From contig CP073762.1 of assembly GCA_018399055.1 (NCBI GenBank), forward strand, positions 682,001 to 746,000: DNA of 64,000 bases, written 5' to 3'. Made by a program: the position numbers and the translations under genes. This DNA is from Simkaniaceae bacterium. Its GTDB lineage: Bacteria; Chlamydiota; Chlamydiia; Chlamydiales; Simkaniaceae. Numbering within the stretch: the stretch's first letter is position 1; each line of letters opens with the position of its first letter. Positions 1 through 8,921 of the stretch are shown piece after piece. Under the pieces are notes generated by a model. It had not been told where the DNA came from. It saw only the letters and a list, made by a program, of their open reading frames with translations, and searched no databases.

Positions 1-1430
1 TCAGGGCGCAGGGCATCAAAGAAGCGGAAATCGAAGAGAGATTCACCAATCTGCAAGAAGGAGATCATTTCTCCTTTCTTATCTAAAGGTTTATCTGGAG
101 AGATAAAGGCTTCGTTTCCAATCTTCACTTCAACATTTTTTCCGTCAAGTGTTGCGGATCCTTTTAGGCCGAAGCCTGGCACCGATTGAAAATGGGTAAG
201 GGTCGCTGGTTGGATTTTCTCTTCATCTGCATAGGTGCAGATGGCCTCGGCCATGGGGTGGGTAACGTGGCGCTCTAGCGCACTTGCGACGCTAATGGCG
301 ACATCAATTGAATAGGAAACGGAGCCAATAGGTTCAATCCCTCTGCAGGTGAGTTTTCCTGTTGTGAGGGTTCCTGTTTTATCAAAGGCAATGGTATGGC
401 AGGCGGCGAAGGCGTCTAGCGTCACCCCTCCCTTTAATAGAACCCCATTTCGTGCGCATGCGCTAATGGAGCTAAGGTAAGCTGTCGGTGTTGCGATGAT
501 TAGAGCGCAAGGAGACGCGGCAATTAAAAAGGTGAGGGCTCGGTAGAGAGAGCCTTCAATTCCTAAGAAGGGAATCGAAAAAATCCATGGAAGAGTGAGA
601 GCAAAAATGAAAAAGAGGGAAATAATAGTGATTGCATAGCGCTTTCCAAACTTATCTAAAAAGCGTTGGAGTTTTGGCTTCATCCCTTGCGCTTCATTAA
701 TCAATTTTATGATTTTGGAAAGGGTAGATTCGGCGCTGGTTTTCATGACTTCAACTGTCAGCGTGCCATCAAGATTGCGGCTCCCCGCTTGGACGGCATC
801 TCCAGGTGTCTTGGAAACGGGAACACTTTCTCCCGTGAGGTGAACAAGGTTTACAAAGGAGGAGCCATCGATCACGTTTCCATCGAGTGGGACAACCTCT
901 CCTGCTCGTACAAGAAGGTGTGTTCCTACATCAATTTCTCGCACCGATTTTTGAAATAGGGTTCCATCTTTTCCAACGACCATTCCAATTGTAGGGGAAA
1001 GGTGATTTAGATTGATGAGTGCTCCCTTGGCGCGTCTCGAGACAGATTCCTCTAGCGCTCCAGAAAATGCAAAGAGGACAAGAAGCAGACCGCCCTCCAT
1101 TTGACTTCCGATTAAAAAAGAGAGGAAGGCAGCAAGTGTCATCAAAACATCGATGTTAATTTCTAAGTTTTTAACATCTTCAATCGTATGAAGTAGCGCT
1201 GGAGTTCCTACTAAAAAATAGACTAAAAGCAAAAAGAGATGGGAAAGATCGGGCATGAAAAATTTGGCAACGAAAGAACTCAAGAGGAAAAACCCAGCAA
1301 GTAAAGAACTCTTTAGGCTCAGGTTTTTTGCCCAAGCACGCGACCGCTTCTTTAAGAATGGACTAATGCTTTCTTCCTGCCCCGAGGTAAAAAACTCATC
1401 AAAGATATAAGGAGATTCAGAGGAAGACAT
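1..1430 (-). CDS. Heavy-metal P1B-type ATPase (SPC type), C-terminus outside window
   Basis: Metal-transporting P-type ATPase of the inner membrane, which uses ATP to move a transition metal. Translating the minus strand from the ATG at 1430 gives an open frame to the window edge (about 476 residues). Visible landmarks: hydrophobic helices in the first ~110 residues, actuator TGES near residue 199, a membrane SPC motif at about 306-308, the phosphorylation motif DKTGT at about 350, and a THP motif further on. In P1B ATPases the CPx position defines the metal class; SPC is typical of the P1B-4 group (cobalt/zinc/iron), so copper is less likely. The hinge and Walker-like ATP-binding end lie beyond base 1. 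Its start overlaps the end of the upstream VIT-like gene by 14 bases, so the two are probably co-transcribed. The same pair lies next to serS in Chlamydia (zntA/cadA-like gene). Confidence 0.9.
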   Translation of the reverse strand, partial: MSSSESPYIFDEFFTSGQEESISPFLKKRSRAWAKNLSLKSSLLAGFFLLSSFVAKFFMPDLSHLFLLLVYFLVGTPALLHTIEDVKNLEINIDVLMTLAAFLSFLIGSQMEGGLLLVLFAFSGALEESVSRRAKGALINLNHLSPTIGMVVGKDGTLFQKSVREIDVGTHLLVRAGEVVPLDGNVIDGSSFVNLVHLTGESVPVSKTPGDAVQAGSRNLDGTLTVEVMKTSAESTLSKIIKLINEAQGMKPKLQRFLDKFGKRYAITIISLFFIFALTLPWIFSIPFLGIEGSLYRALTFLIAASPCALIIATPTAYLSSISACARNGVLLKGGVTLDAFAACHTIAFDKTGTLTTGKLTCRGIEPIGSVSYSIDVAISVASALERHVTHPMAEAICTYADEEKIQPATLTHFQSVPGFGLKGSATLDGKNVEVKIGNEAFISPDKPLDKKGEMISFLQIGESLFDFRFFDALRP

Positions 1431-2193
1431 GGTCCATCCACTTTGCACACAGATGAATACTGCCAATCACCAGTATTCCCACAGCCAAATTCCAAACGAG
1501 TGATTTGATGAGTTGGTTTCCTTCAAGCTTGCTCGCAAGAAGAGTGGCCGTAGAAAAAACAATCGCCAAAGCAATAATTGTTCCTAAAAATCCGCCGAAA
1601 AAATATCCAATTGTGGCGCAAAAAGTTGCAACAATGACCCCGATCCCTGCCCCAACAGCTTGTTTTAGAGGATGCTCGTAGGATTCAAGTGTTAGGCCGA
1701 GTTCCTCTTCAAGCATGACGCGAAGGAGGCGATTATCATCAGCCATCAGAACTTCAATCACTTGGTCTAGAAGTTTTCCTGTCAGGCCCTTCTGCCGATA
1801 CATGGCAGTGAGCTCTTCTTTTTCCTGCGCTCGATGATGTTGGATTTCCCATTGCTCCTGTTCAATCAAACGGTGCAAGCGTTCCAAGCGGGCCCATCCA
1901 AGTAAACTACTTCTTCCTACTTTCCAAAGAAGCCAGCCGGCAGCAAAAAGACCTAAGATCCACAGTGCTTTTGATACAGGGATTCCAAATGCGCTAAATA
2001 AAATCCACATCCCTAAAAGAAAGATTGCTGTCTCTTTTGCACTATCGGCTCCAGCAGAAATATGACCCGGCGTTTCTGTTCCATGGGCTTCTGCTGTTGC
2101 TTTGGCACCCTTTTCTCGGGCTGCTTTCAAGTGCTCAACGACGTCTTTTCCTTCAAAATGTTCGTGGGCTGGCTTTGGCGTTTTTGATGTCAT
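1417..2193 (-). CDS. VIT/CCC1-like membrane protein
   Basis: 258-residue membrane protein, first gene of a two-gene operon with the P1B ATPase. The N-terminus (about 50 residues) is His/Glu/Lys-rich and soluble. Hydrophobic stretches follow at about 54-92 and three more after about 185. The soluble segment between them (about 118-170) is rich in Glu/Gln and contains EELTAMYRQKGL followed by LMADDNRLL and EEELGL. This is the signature of the metal-binding cytosolic helices of the VIT1/CCC1 iron/manganese transporter family. The family assignment is by motif only, and the metal is not known. A neighbouring metal ATPase supports a metal-homeostasis role. It occupies the place of the hypothetical protein between the metal ATPase and serS in Chlamydia. 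Confidence 0.7.
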   Translation of the reverse strand: MTSKTPKPAHEHFEGKDVVEHLKAAREKGAKATAEAHGTETPGHISAGADSAKETAIFLLGMWILFSAFGIPVSKALWILGLFAAGWLLWKVGRSSLLGWARLERLHRLIEQEQWEIQHHRAQEKEELTAMYRQKGLTGKLLDQVIEVLMADDNRLLRVMLEEELGLTLESYEHPLKQAVGAGIGVIVATFCATIGYFFGGFLGTIIALAIVFSTATLLASKLEGNQLIKSLVWNLAVGILVIGSIHLCAKWMDHVFL

Positions 2194-2222
2194 GGCGCTA
2201 TTCTATCAAACGGTGACTTTTG

Positions 2223-2241
2223 GCGACACTATCTAGTTCTC
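2223..2241 (-). repeat. Solo IS end after the M18 aminopeptidase gene
   Basis: The 14 bases GCGACACTATCTAG match the terminal inverted repeat of the IS elements at 26329 and 59729 with one change, but no transposase is next to it. Bases 2224-2241 match 17721-17738 exactly (18 bases), including TTCTC outside the IS end. The TAG of the CTAG supplies the stop codon of the aminopeptidase gene. Confidence 0.65.
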
Positions 2242-3507
2242 TAAAATGTTTTTGAGGAGCTTGCAAAGATCAAGATAGTCGGTTGTGGACATGAGCTCGC
2301 GCGCAGCATGCATGGAGAATTGAGCGATACCAATGTCGACTGTTTGGATTCCAGTGCGAGTATTTGCAATTGCTCCAACAGTGCTTCCACAAGAGAGATT
2401 TGATTCTGCAGCAAACGATTGGTACGGGATATTTTTCTTTTGACATAACTGAACAATTTGCGCTGCCGTAACCCCTGAAGTAGCATAACGATGGTTCGCA
2501 TTATACTTGATGACAACACCTCCTCCAATTTCAGGAGCATTTTCCTTGTCATACTTATTTTTATATCCCGGATGGAAGGCGTGAGCCATGTCAATCGATA
2601 CAAAATAGGATCCTTGTTTCATCCTCAGAAACGCTTCTTCCCCCATTTTATAGGAGAGGGAAATGCGTTTAAGAATATCGAGGAAGAAAGGAGAACCAGC
2701 CCCTTCATTGGTTCCAGAACCGATCTCTTCATGGTTCCAGAAAACTGCCATTTGTATAATGTCTTTTGGGTGTGTTTCAACTCCCAAAAGAGCAAGGAGA
2801 GAGGCATGCGCGCTGGCCAGATTATCAATGCGATAGGAGCTCACTAAATCGCCTGAGATTCCAATGAATCGAGGTTTTTCATCTGGGACGAGGTATAGGT
2901 CAGCGCCCAATAGATTACTTTGTTTGATTCCAATGAGTTCTTCAAAGATCTTTTTTGGTTCTCGATGTTTGCCGTGGGTTCCAATAAGAGGGCATAAGTG
3001 ATGTTGTTTGTCAATTTTTCTTGGATTATCATTCGTATCTTTGTCCAAGTGAATTGCAAGTGTTGGGATCATCACAGGAGCGTGGTCGAGTAGGACGAGC
3101 TGTTGATCAATGGTGTCGCCTTTAGAAAGGAGTAGGCGCCCTGCAATTACCAGGTCGCGATTCATCCATGTGCTAAGAATGGGGCTTCCGTAAGTCTCTA
3201 CGCGAAGGAAAGGGAGTCCTTCATCAATAAAGACAGGGTTTGGTTTCAGTTTAAGTGCGGGACTATCGGTATGAGAAGCAAGAATAGTTGTTTTCTTTGG
3301 CGTTTGTTTTGGCAAAACAAATGCACAGATTGAGCCGCCTCTTTCGACAAAATAAGCCTCTCCTGGTTTGAGGTCCCACTTTTCTTGTTCGTCAAGCGGA
3401 GTGTAGTCCTGCTGTGCTAGGCGATTCCCAATTTCAAGGGTTGCATGCCATGCTGTGGGGCTGTCCCCTAAAAACTTGAGAAGGTCTTTAAGTGCATCAT
3501 ATGTCAT
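2233..3507 (-). CDS. M18-family aspartyl aminopeptidase
   Basis: Cytosolic zinc aminopeptidase of peptidase family M18, which removes acidic or neutral N-terminal residues. The 424-residue length is typical for the family. Visible landmarks: SHTDSPALKLKP around residue 79 (first metal-ligand His and Asp), NHEEIGSGTNEGAGS around residue 255 (catalytic Glu and metal-ligand region), HAFHPGYKNKYDKENAP (substrate pocket) and a C-terminal FSMHAARELMS segment carrying a metal-ligand His. The ATG at 3507 has no strong Shine-Dalgarno but the N-terminus fits the family. Its stop codon lies inside a solo IS end, so the original 3' end may have been slightly altered. In Chlamydia the VIT-like gene and serS are adjacent; here this gene and the next lie between them. 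Confidence 0.93.
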   Translation of the reverse strand: MTYDALKDLLKFLGDSPTAWHATLEIGNRLAQQDYTPLDEQEKWDLKPGEAYFVERGGSICAFVLPKQTPKKTTILASHTDSPALKLKPNPVFIDEGLPFLRVETYGSPILSTWMNRDLVIAGRLLLSKGDTIDQQLVLLDHAPVMIPTLAIHLDKDTNDNPRKIDKQHHLCPLIGTHGKHREPKKIFEELIGIKQSNLLGADLYLVPDEKPRFIGISGDLVSSYRIDNLASAHASLLALLGVETHPKDIIQMAVFWNHEEIGSGTNEGAGSPFFLDILKRISLSYKMGEEAFLRMKQGSYFVSIDMAHAFHPGYKNKYDKENAPEIGGGVVIKYNANHRYATSGVTAAQIVQLCQKKNIPYQSFAAESNLSCGSTVGAIANTRTGIQTVDIGIAQFSMHAARELMSTTDYLDLCKLLKNILEN

Positions 3508-3593
3508 ATCTTTGTATTGTACAAAAATCTTTTCTTTTATCTAAGAAAAATTTAAAATCGAACATCTTTAATTCCAAATGAGAGGAACAATCA

Positions 3594-4244
3594 ATGGAAA
3601 GTGTGACAAGAAATGTGGTGGGTCTTACTAGCTGGGTAACAGATAAAGGTTTTCAAGCGTTGCAATCACTAAACTCGAGTTCTCAACAAGCTCAAGAAGA
3701 GTTAAAGGTGAAAGGAAAAGGCGTTCTTGTAAAATATAATGAAGAGAAAGAAACCCCTACGGCGAAAGAAATTAAGGATATTGTGTTAGCTATTCTGCAG
3801 CCTGTACAGACCCTAGAAGTCACAGGGGTAGCAGCTACGATTGGTTTTTATTTGGCGTCGAAAGTGATGCCCTGGCCCGTTGATTGGATTTGCAAGGCTG
3901 CGATGGTGGGTTCTGCTTACTTTACTTTCCAGATTTGGCAAGCCAAGGATGCAATTCTTGAAGAGTTTTTCTTTTTTGAAAAAAAAGGAGTACATGAAAT
4001 TACGAAAGACGAATTTATTACACATGCCGATAATTTGGCGGATCGAGTTCTTGCAAAATGCACACTATTTAGACTAGTGACCTCTGCTGACCAGACCCGG
4101 TCCTTCCGCGATATGGGGAAAATTGTGAATAATATGATCAAAAATGCAAATAGTGAAGAAACGTTGCAAAAGCTGATTTCTGAAGTTTCCTTTATTGGCA
4201 CATTGTTTCAGCTTGCACGTCGAGTTGAAAATGAGCGTCTGTAA
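3594..4244 (+). CDS. Hypothetical protein with bilobed hydrophobic domain (Inc-like?)
   Basis: 216-residue protein of unknown function. The ATG at 3594 has GAGAGGAA just upstream, a good ribosome-binding site. Residues about 75-112 form two closely spaced hydrophobic helices separated by a short loop containing MPWPVD. The flanking N-terminal (about 70) and C-terminal (about 100) parts are soluble, charged and likely helical. A two-helix bilobed patch of about 40 residues is the hallmark by which chlamydial inclusion-membrane (Inc) proteins are recognised. No signal peptide is seen, which also fits type III export. I do not recognise the family by sequence. It is convergent with serS, ending 8 bases from it. 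Confidence 0.6.
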   Translation: MESVTRNVVGLTSWVTDKGFQALQSLNSSSQQAQEELKVKGKGVLVKYNEEKETPTAKEIKDIVLAILQPVQTLEVTGVAATIGFYLASKVMPWPVDWICKAAMVGSAYFTFQIWQAKDAILEEFFFFEKKGVHEITKDEFITHADNLADRVLAKCTLFRLVTSADQTRSFRDMGKIVNNMIKNANSEETLQKLISEVSFIGTLFQLARRVENERL

Positions 4245-4251
4245 CTTAAAC

Positions 4252-5523
4252 TTAAGTTAAGGCGTGCATCCCATCTAAATACTTATGGAGGACGGTCGGA
4301 ATCACCACAGAGCCGTCCTCTTGTTGGTTGTTCTCCAAAAGAGCAACCATGAGGCGGGAGGTGGCAAGGCCAGATCCATTCAGGGTGTGGACAAATTCAG
4401 GTTTGTCATTCCCTTTCTTGAAGCGCATGCGCGAGCGGCGCGCCTGAAAATCGGTGCAGTTAGAAATCGAAGAGACTTCGTAATAACGGTCTTGACCAGG
4501 AAGCCAAACTTCTAAATCGATTGTTTTTGCAGAGGCAAAGGACATATCGCCTGTAACAAGAAGCATGGAGCGGTAGTGAACTCCTAGAGCCACGAGAATT
4601 TCTTCAGCACTTTGAACCATTTGATCATAGATTTTTTGACTTTCATCAGGATGGGTGATGCAAAACATCTCCACCTTGTTGAACTGGTGTGTGCGGATTA
4701 GGCCTCGTTCTTGAGAGCCTGCAGCGCCAGCTTCCCTTCTAAAGCATGGGGAGTAAGAGGTGTATTTGAGTGGGAGAGTGTCTGCATCAAGGATCTCGTC
4801 GTAGTGAATCCCATTGAGGACAGCCTCAGAGGTGGGGATCATGTAGAGGTGATGGTCTTTGTCTTGGAGTTTAAAAAGTTGATCTTCAAACTTTGGGAGA
4901 TGAGCGGATCCAAATAAGATATCGGGTCGACCGACAAGGGGGAGCATCCACTGTTCAAAACCATTGGAAACGTGGGTATCGATCATAAAGTTAATGAGGG
5001 CCCATTCCAAGCGAGCGCCGATGCCGCGGTAAGCAGGCCAACCACTTCCTCCAATTTTTGCTCCTCGTTTGAAATCAAACAGCTGGAGCTTTTCATTGAG
5101 TTCCATATGATTTTTAGGTTTAAAGGAAAAAGAAGGTTTTGCGCCAACAGACTTGATTAAAACATTTTCTTTGGGGTCAAGAGAAGCTTTGATATCATCA
5201 GCTGGAAGATTGGGGAGGCATCCTAATTCAAATTTCAATTGCTCTTCAAGCTCAGAAAGTTTGTGGTCGAGGGTTGAAATTTTTTCTTTCGCCCCTTCCA
5301 TCGTTTTCAAAAGATCGGTGGTATCCTCTCCCTTTCTTTTGCGCTCTCCAATCTCTTTTGCACTTTGATTGCGGCGTGTTTTAAGCTCTTCACTTTCAGC
5401 CTTAAGAGCTCGAATCTCTTCATCAAGGCTTAAGGTTTTCTTTAAGCTTGCTTCGGGGTCTTTTGTTTGAAGTTTTTTTTCGATTGTCGTGGGGTTTTCA
5501 CGAATGAGTTTGATATCGAGCAT
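4252..5523 (-). CDS. serS: Seryl-tRNA synthetase
   Basis: Class II aminoacyl-tRNA synthetase charging tRNA-Ser. The 423 residues start MLDIKLIRENPTTIEKKL, the usual SerRS beginning, followed by the long antiparallel coiled-coil arm (about 30-105) that grips the tRNA. Motif 2 is seen as SPCFRREAGAAGSQERGLIR (about 250-270) and motif 3 as NGSGLATSRLMVALLENNQQ near residue 385. The ATP- and serine-binding TSEAVL segment is at about 230. Length and motifs are complete. It is convergent with the small membrane gene at 3594 and divergent from the UPF0158 gene at 5632; the roughly 110 bases between the divergent starts should hold both promoters. Confidence 0.98.
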   Translation of the reverse strand: MLDIKLIRENPTTIEKKLQTKDPEASLKKTLSLDEEIRALKAESEELKTRRNQSAKEIGERKRKGEDTTDLLKTMEGAKEKISTLDHKLSELEEQLKFELGCLPNLPADDIKASLDPKENVLIKSVGAKPSFSFKPKNHMELNEKLQLFDFKRGAKIGGSGWPAYRGIGARLEWALINFMIDTHVSNGFEQWMLPLVGRPDILFGSAHLPKFEDQLFKLQDKDHHLYMIPTSEAVLNGIHYDEILDADTLPLKYTSYSPCFRREAGAAGSQERGLIRTHQFNKVEMFCITHPDESQKIYDQMVQSAEEILVALGVHYRSMLLVTGDMSFASAKTIDLEVWLPGQDRYYEVSSISNCTDFQARRSRMRFKKGNDKPEFVHTLNGSGLATSRLMVALLENNQQEDGSVVIPTVLHKYLDGMHALT

Positions 5524-5631
5524 ACCTATTTCCTTTCCTCAAAGAATATACATCATTTCCTACTTGAAAGATAGGAAATTTGTTGATACCATAGGTTCTT
5601 CCTTCATTTAAAGGTTTATTGAGCAGTTCCA

Positions 5632-6756
5632 ATGACAAAGCAAAAACAACAAGAAGCACAAAATCCTCTTATCCTCCGGTTCCATAGACTCATGGATGCC
5701 TTTGCAAAATCCGATGATGAGAGAGATTTTTATCTCGACACTTTAGAAGGTTTCTTGGTGTTCGCAGATCTCGACAGAAGTTTTGAAGAGCTCGATCGCT
5801 TAGAGAAAGAGCTTCAAGACAATCAAGAGAGGTATCGCCTTCTTCCGAAGATGACCTATTATGAAACCAAAAAGTTTATGGAAGGGTTTGTTAATGAAAA
5901 GGTTTATGATATCGACACAAAAGAAAAACTTCTTGATATCATTGGATCTAAAGAGTCGCGGGAAAATTTCCTCGAATTTATTTATGATCACCTCACCGAG
6001 CTTGAAAAGTGGCAACAGTATTACCACGAACGCTCCAGGATCCGTATTATCGAGTGGCTTCGTCAAGAAGAGATTCACTTTGCGTTTGAAGAAGACCTAG
6101 ATATCTCCAAGCCCACCTTGGAGAAAGTGAAGCAAAATCTTTTCGAGGTGAAAGTTTCAAAAGAAATTCAGAGTGCACGTGATGCAATTACTACTAAGTC
6201 AAAGACTTATTACTCGAACGAGGCCCTGAACCCTCGTCCTAAGCGTGGACGCCCTCCGAAGCAAGCTCAAAAAGTAGAGCTTGAACCCCAGTATACAGTT
6301 GATCTCTATATGACGGTTCCTGCTGCTCTCCGCACTTTTCAATTTAATCCTGACTTTACCAGTACTTCTGTGACCTTCTCTGCGAAATTCGATACCGAGG
6401 CTCAACTTATTGCAAGTCTTCGAGGAAGTTCTCGGGTGAAAATTGATACAAAACTCGAGGCCTTATCTCAGCGGCTTGAATCGCTCCGCCACCTGTCAGA
6501 TCGACTCAAAACCTCTTCTGGTTCTAGATTCGGCCTTGAATCGGAAGAGAAAATGATTCAAGCTGTGAGTCAACAAGGCTCAGAGCCTGAAAAGGGAAAG
6601 ATTTCCAGCATCGCAAAAGGATTTCTCCCTAAGAAGAAGGGAAAGCAGCCTACAGATAAGGGAGAGATCCAAGAGATGATGCTGAAAAAGCGTCAAGCAG
6701 GGATCAAACAGGTGACTCCTATTAAAAGGGGAAAGAAAGAGAAGGACGATGAGTGA
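5632..6756 (+). CDS. UPF0158-family protein with C-terminal extension and AT-hook-like motif
   Basis: 374-residue protein. Residues about 25-155 carry the UPF0158 pattern: YLDTLEGFLVF, then YRLLPKMTYYETKKFMEGFV, then FLEFIYDHLTELEKW, and RIRIIEWLRQEEI. This family is of unknown function and occurs in chlamydiae. The rest, about 220 residues, is an extension with PKRGRPPK near residue 205, matching the AT-hook core RGRP that binds the minor groove of AT-rich DNA, and a very Lys-rich tail. A nucleic-acid-binding role is therefore possible, but this is inference. The stop codon overlaps the next ATG as TGATG, so translation is probably coupled to the fused E1 gene. Confidence 0.75.
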   Translation: MTKQKQQEAQNPLILRFHRLMDAFAKSDDERDFYLDTLEGFLVFADLDRSFEELDRLEKELQDNQERYRLLPKMTYYETKKFMEGFVNEKVYDIDTKEKLLDIIGSKESRENFLEFIYDHLTELEKWQQYYHERSRIRIIEWLRQEEIHFAFEEDLDISKPTLEKVKQNLFEVKVSKEIQSARDAITTKSKTYYSNEALNPRPKRGRPPKQAQKVELEPQYTVDLYMTVPAALRTFQFNPDFTSTSVTFSAKFDTEAQLIASLRGSSRVKIDTKLEALSQRLESLRHLSDRLKTSSGSRFGLESEEKMIQAVSQQGSEPEKGKISSIAKGFLPKKKGKQPTDKGEIQEMMLKKRQAGIKQVTPIKRGKKEKDDE

Positions 6757-8792
6757 TGGTCACAACCACGCCCATGCAAGAGCTTCTTGATCTCGCCTCC
6801 AAGCAAGGATGTTATAGGGCGCTTGAAGGCGTTTATCGCGCGCGCCTCATGGATGAGAAAATGCAGAAGCTTGTTCGGCAGAACAAGGGAGGAACTTTCC
6901 ATCTATACACGGGTGGTCATGAGCTCATTGGTGTCATGTCCGGCCAGGCCCTTACCGCTGGAAAAGATTGGGGTCTTCCTTACTATCGCGACCGCGCCTT
7001 TGCCGTTGGCTTAGGGTGCGATCTCAGTGAAATATTTGGCGCCTTCTTAGCACGCGAAGTTCCCCACCACTCAGGGGGACGTATGATGCCCGACCATTTC
7101 TCCCATAAGCAGCTCCATATCCCGTGTCAATCAAGTGTTGTTGGTTCGCAGTTTTTGCAAGCAGTTGGCGTTGCCAAAGGTTCTCGCCTTGCTGGAACAA
7201 ACGAAGTTGTCTATGTGTCAGGTGGTGATGGATCTACCTCGCAAGGGGATTTCCATGAAGCTCTAAACTACTCGTGCCTTCACAAGTTAGGTGTGATCTT
7301 TGTGATCCAGGATAATGGATGGGCGATTTCCGTTCCTGTTGAAGATCAAACAGCAGGAGGCTCTATCGCGCATATGGCTGCAGGCTACACCAACCTAACC
7401 GTTCATGAAATCGACGGATGCGATTACGAAGCCGTATCTAAGGCGCTTCACGCAGCTGTTCAAAAGGGACGCAAGCTAGAAGGACCCACTCTTATCGTTG
7501 CGAAGGTTCCCCGTCTTGGTGCCCATAGTAGTAGCGATGATCCAAAGAAATATAAAACCGATGATCACTTTGAAGAGGACACAGCACGTGACCCGATCCC
7601 TCGCTTTGAAGAGTACTTGCTTAAAAACAATATACTCACTCAAGAAGAGATTGAAACGCTTCGCGATAAAGTTAAAGAAGAGATCGAAACTGCAGCTACA
7701 GAAGGAGAGGAATTTCCTCTTCAAGATCCTGAGCGGGTCCTTGACCATATTTACAAAGATGTTGACACCACGTTTAATGAAACCCCAGACGAGAGGGGCG
7801 AAAGCGTTGTGATTATGGATGCCATCAATCATGCCATCGATGAAGAAATGGAAAGGGACCCTGGCGTCATTGTTTTTGGGCAAGATGTTGCTCGCGGAAA
7901 GGGAGGAGTTTTTGGAATTACCCGTGGTTTAACAGATAAATATGGTGAGGAGCGGTGTTTCAACACGCCGCTTGCAGAGTCCACGATTGTTGGGACAGCT
8001 ATAGGTCTTTCTGTTCACAGTGATTTTAAGCCTGTTGTAGAAATTCAATTTGCCGACTATATCTGGACCGGTTTCAACCAACTTTATAACGAACTTGCCA
8101 GTTTTCATTACCGCTCAAATGGTGAATGGAATTGCCCCATTGTGATCCGCATGCCCTCTGGTGGGTATATTCAGGGAGGTCCCTACCACTCACAAAATAT
8201 CGAAGCGTTTTTGGCCCATTGCCCTGGTCTCAAAGTTGTGATGCCCAGCAATGCAGCTGACGCAAAGATGCTTTTAAAAAGTGCGATTCGCGATCCCAAT
8301 CCTGTTGTTTTTCTTGAACACAAAGCACTCTATCGTCAGCGTGTATTTTCAGCAAAACCTGAACCGACTAAAGATGAAATCATTCCACTTGGGAAAGCCG
8401 CTGTTGTTCGCGAAGGAACCGATGTCACTCTTATCGCTTGGGGACTCATGGTTCACATGGCCTCAGAAGTGGCTCAAAAACTTGAAGACGAAGGGATTTC
8501 TGTTGAGATCGTCGATCTTCGCACCATCGCACCTCTCGATATTGAGACCGTTCTCACTTCAATCGAGAAGACAAGCAAAGTGCTGATTGTGCATGAAGCT
8601 CCTGTCACATGTGGGTTTGGTGCCGAAGTTGCTGCACAAATCTCGGAGCGAGCTTTTGAACTTCTCGATGCACCTCTCAAACGTCTTGGCGGCAAGGACA
8701 CCTGCGTTCCTTACGCTAAACACTTAGAAGACGCCGTCCTCCCTCAAAAGGGAGATCTCGAGAGCGCTATCCGCACTCTCGCCACCTACTAA
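6756..8792 (+). CDS. Fused E1 alpha/beta subunits of a 2-oxo acid dehydrogenase
   Basis: Thiamine-diphosphate-dependent E1 of a 2-oxo acid dehydrogenase complex (pyruvate or branched-chain oxoacid), with both subunits in one 678-residue chain. The alpha half (about 1-340) has the TPP/Mg site GGDGSTSQGDFHEALN with a downstream QDNGWAIS; the beta half (about 350-678) has FGQDVARGKGGVFG, NTPLAESTIVGTAIGL and RMPSGGYIQGGPYHSQ. Two-subunit E1 enzymes normally come from two genes; a fusion of this kind is known in Chlamydia (CT340, annotated as oxoisovalerate dehydrogenase). GTG at 6753 is an alternative start, but the ATG at 6756 overlaps the upstream TGA and is preferred. Substrate cannot be decided from sequence alone. 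No E2 or E3 gene lies nearby. Confidence 0.93.
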   Translation: MVTTTPMQELLDLASKQGCYRALEGVYRARLMDEKMQKLVRQNKGGTFHLYTGGHELIGVMSGQALTAGKDWGLPYYRDRAFAVGLGCDLSEIFGAFLAREVPHHSGGRMMPDHFSHKQLHIPCQSSVVGSQFLQAVGVAKGSRLAGTNEVVYVSGGDGSTSQGDFHEALNYSCLHKLGVIFVIQDNGWAISVPVEDQTAGGSIAHMAAGYTNLTVHEIDGCDYEAVSKALHAAVQKGRKLEGPTLIVAKVPRLGAHSSSDDPKKYKTDDHFEEDTARDPIPRFEEYLLKNNILTQEEIETLRDKVKEEIETAATEGEEFPLQDPERVLDHIYKDVDTTFNETPDERGESVVIMDAINHAIDEEMERDPGVIVFGQDVARGKGGVFGITRGLTDKYGEERCFNTPLAESTIVGTAIGLSVHSDFKPVVEIQFADYIWTGFNQLYNELASFHYRSNGEWNCPIVIRMPSGGYIQGGPYHSQNIEAFLAHCPGLKVVMPSNAADAKMLLKSAIRDPNPVVFLEHKALYRQRVFSAKPEPTKDEIIPLGKAAVVREGTDVTLIAWGLMVHMASEVAQKLEDEGISVEIVDLRTIAPLDIETVLTSIEKTSKVLIVHEAPVTCGFGAEVAAQISERAFELLDAPLKRLGGKDTCVPYAKHLEDAVLPQKGDLESAIRTLATY

Positions 8793-8921
8793 AGGCTTTG
8801 CCACCAGCTCAAATAGACATAAAACGCTCTTAAAGATGCCTTAGAACGCTTTGAAAAGGAATTTTTTGCTTGGAGAAAATAGAAGAGTTCTTATATCTTG
8901 GGAGGGTATTTTAATAAAAGT

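Noticed and set aside
7476-7883. 135-residue minus-strand frame within the E1 gene
   Set aside because: Antisense shadow of the linker between the alpha and beta halves.
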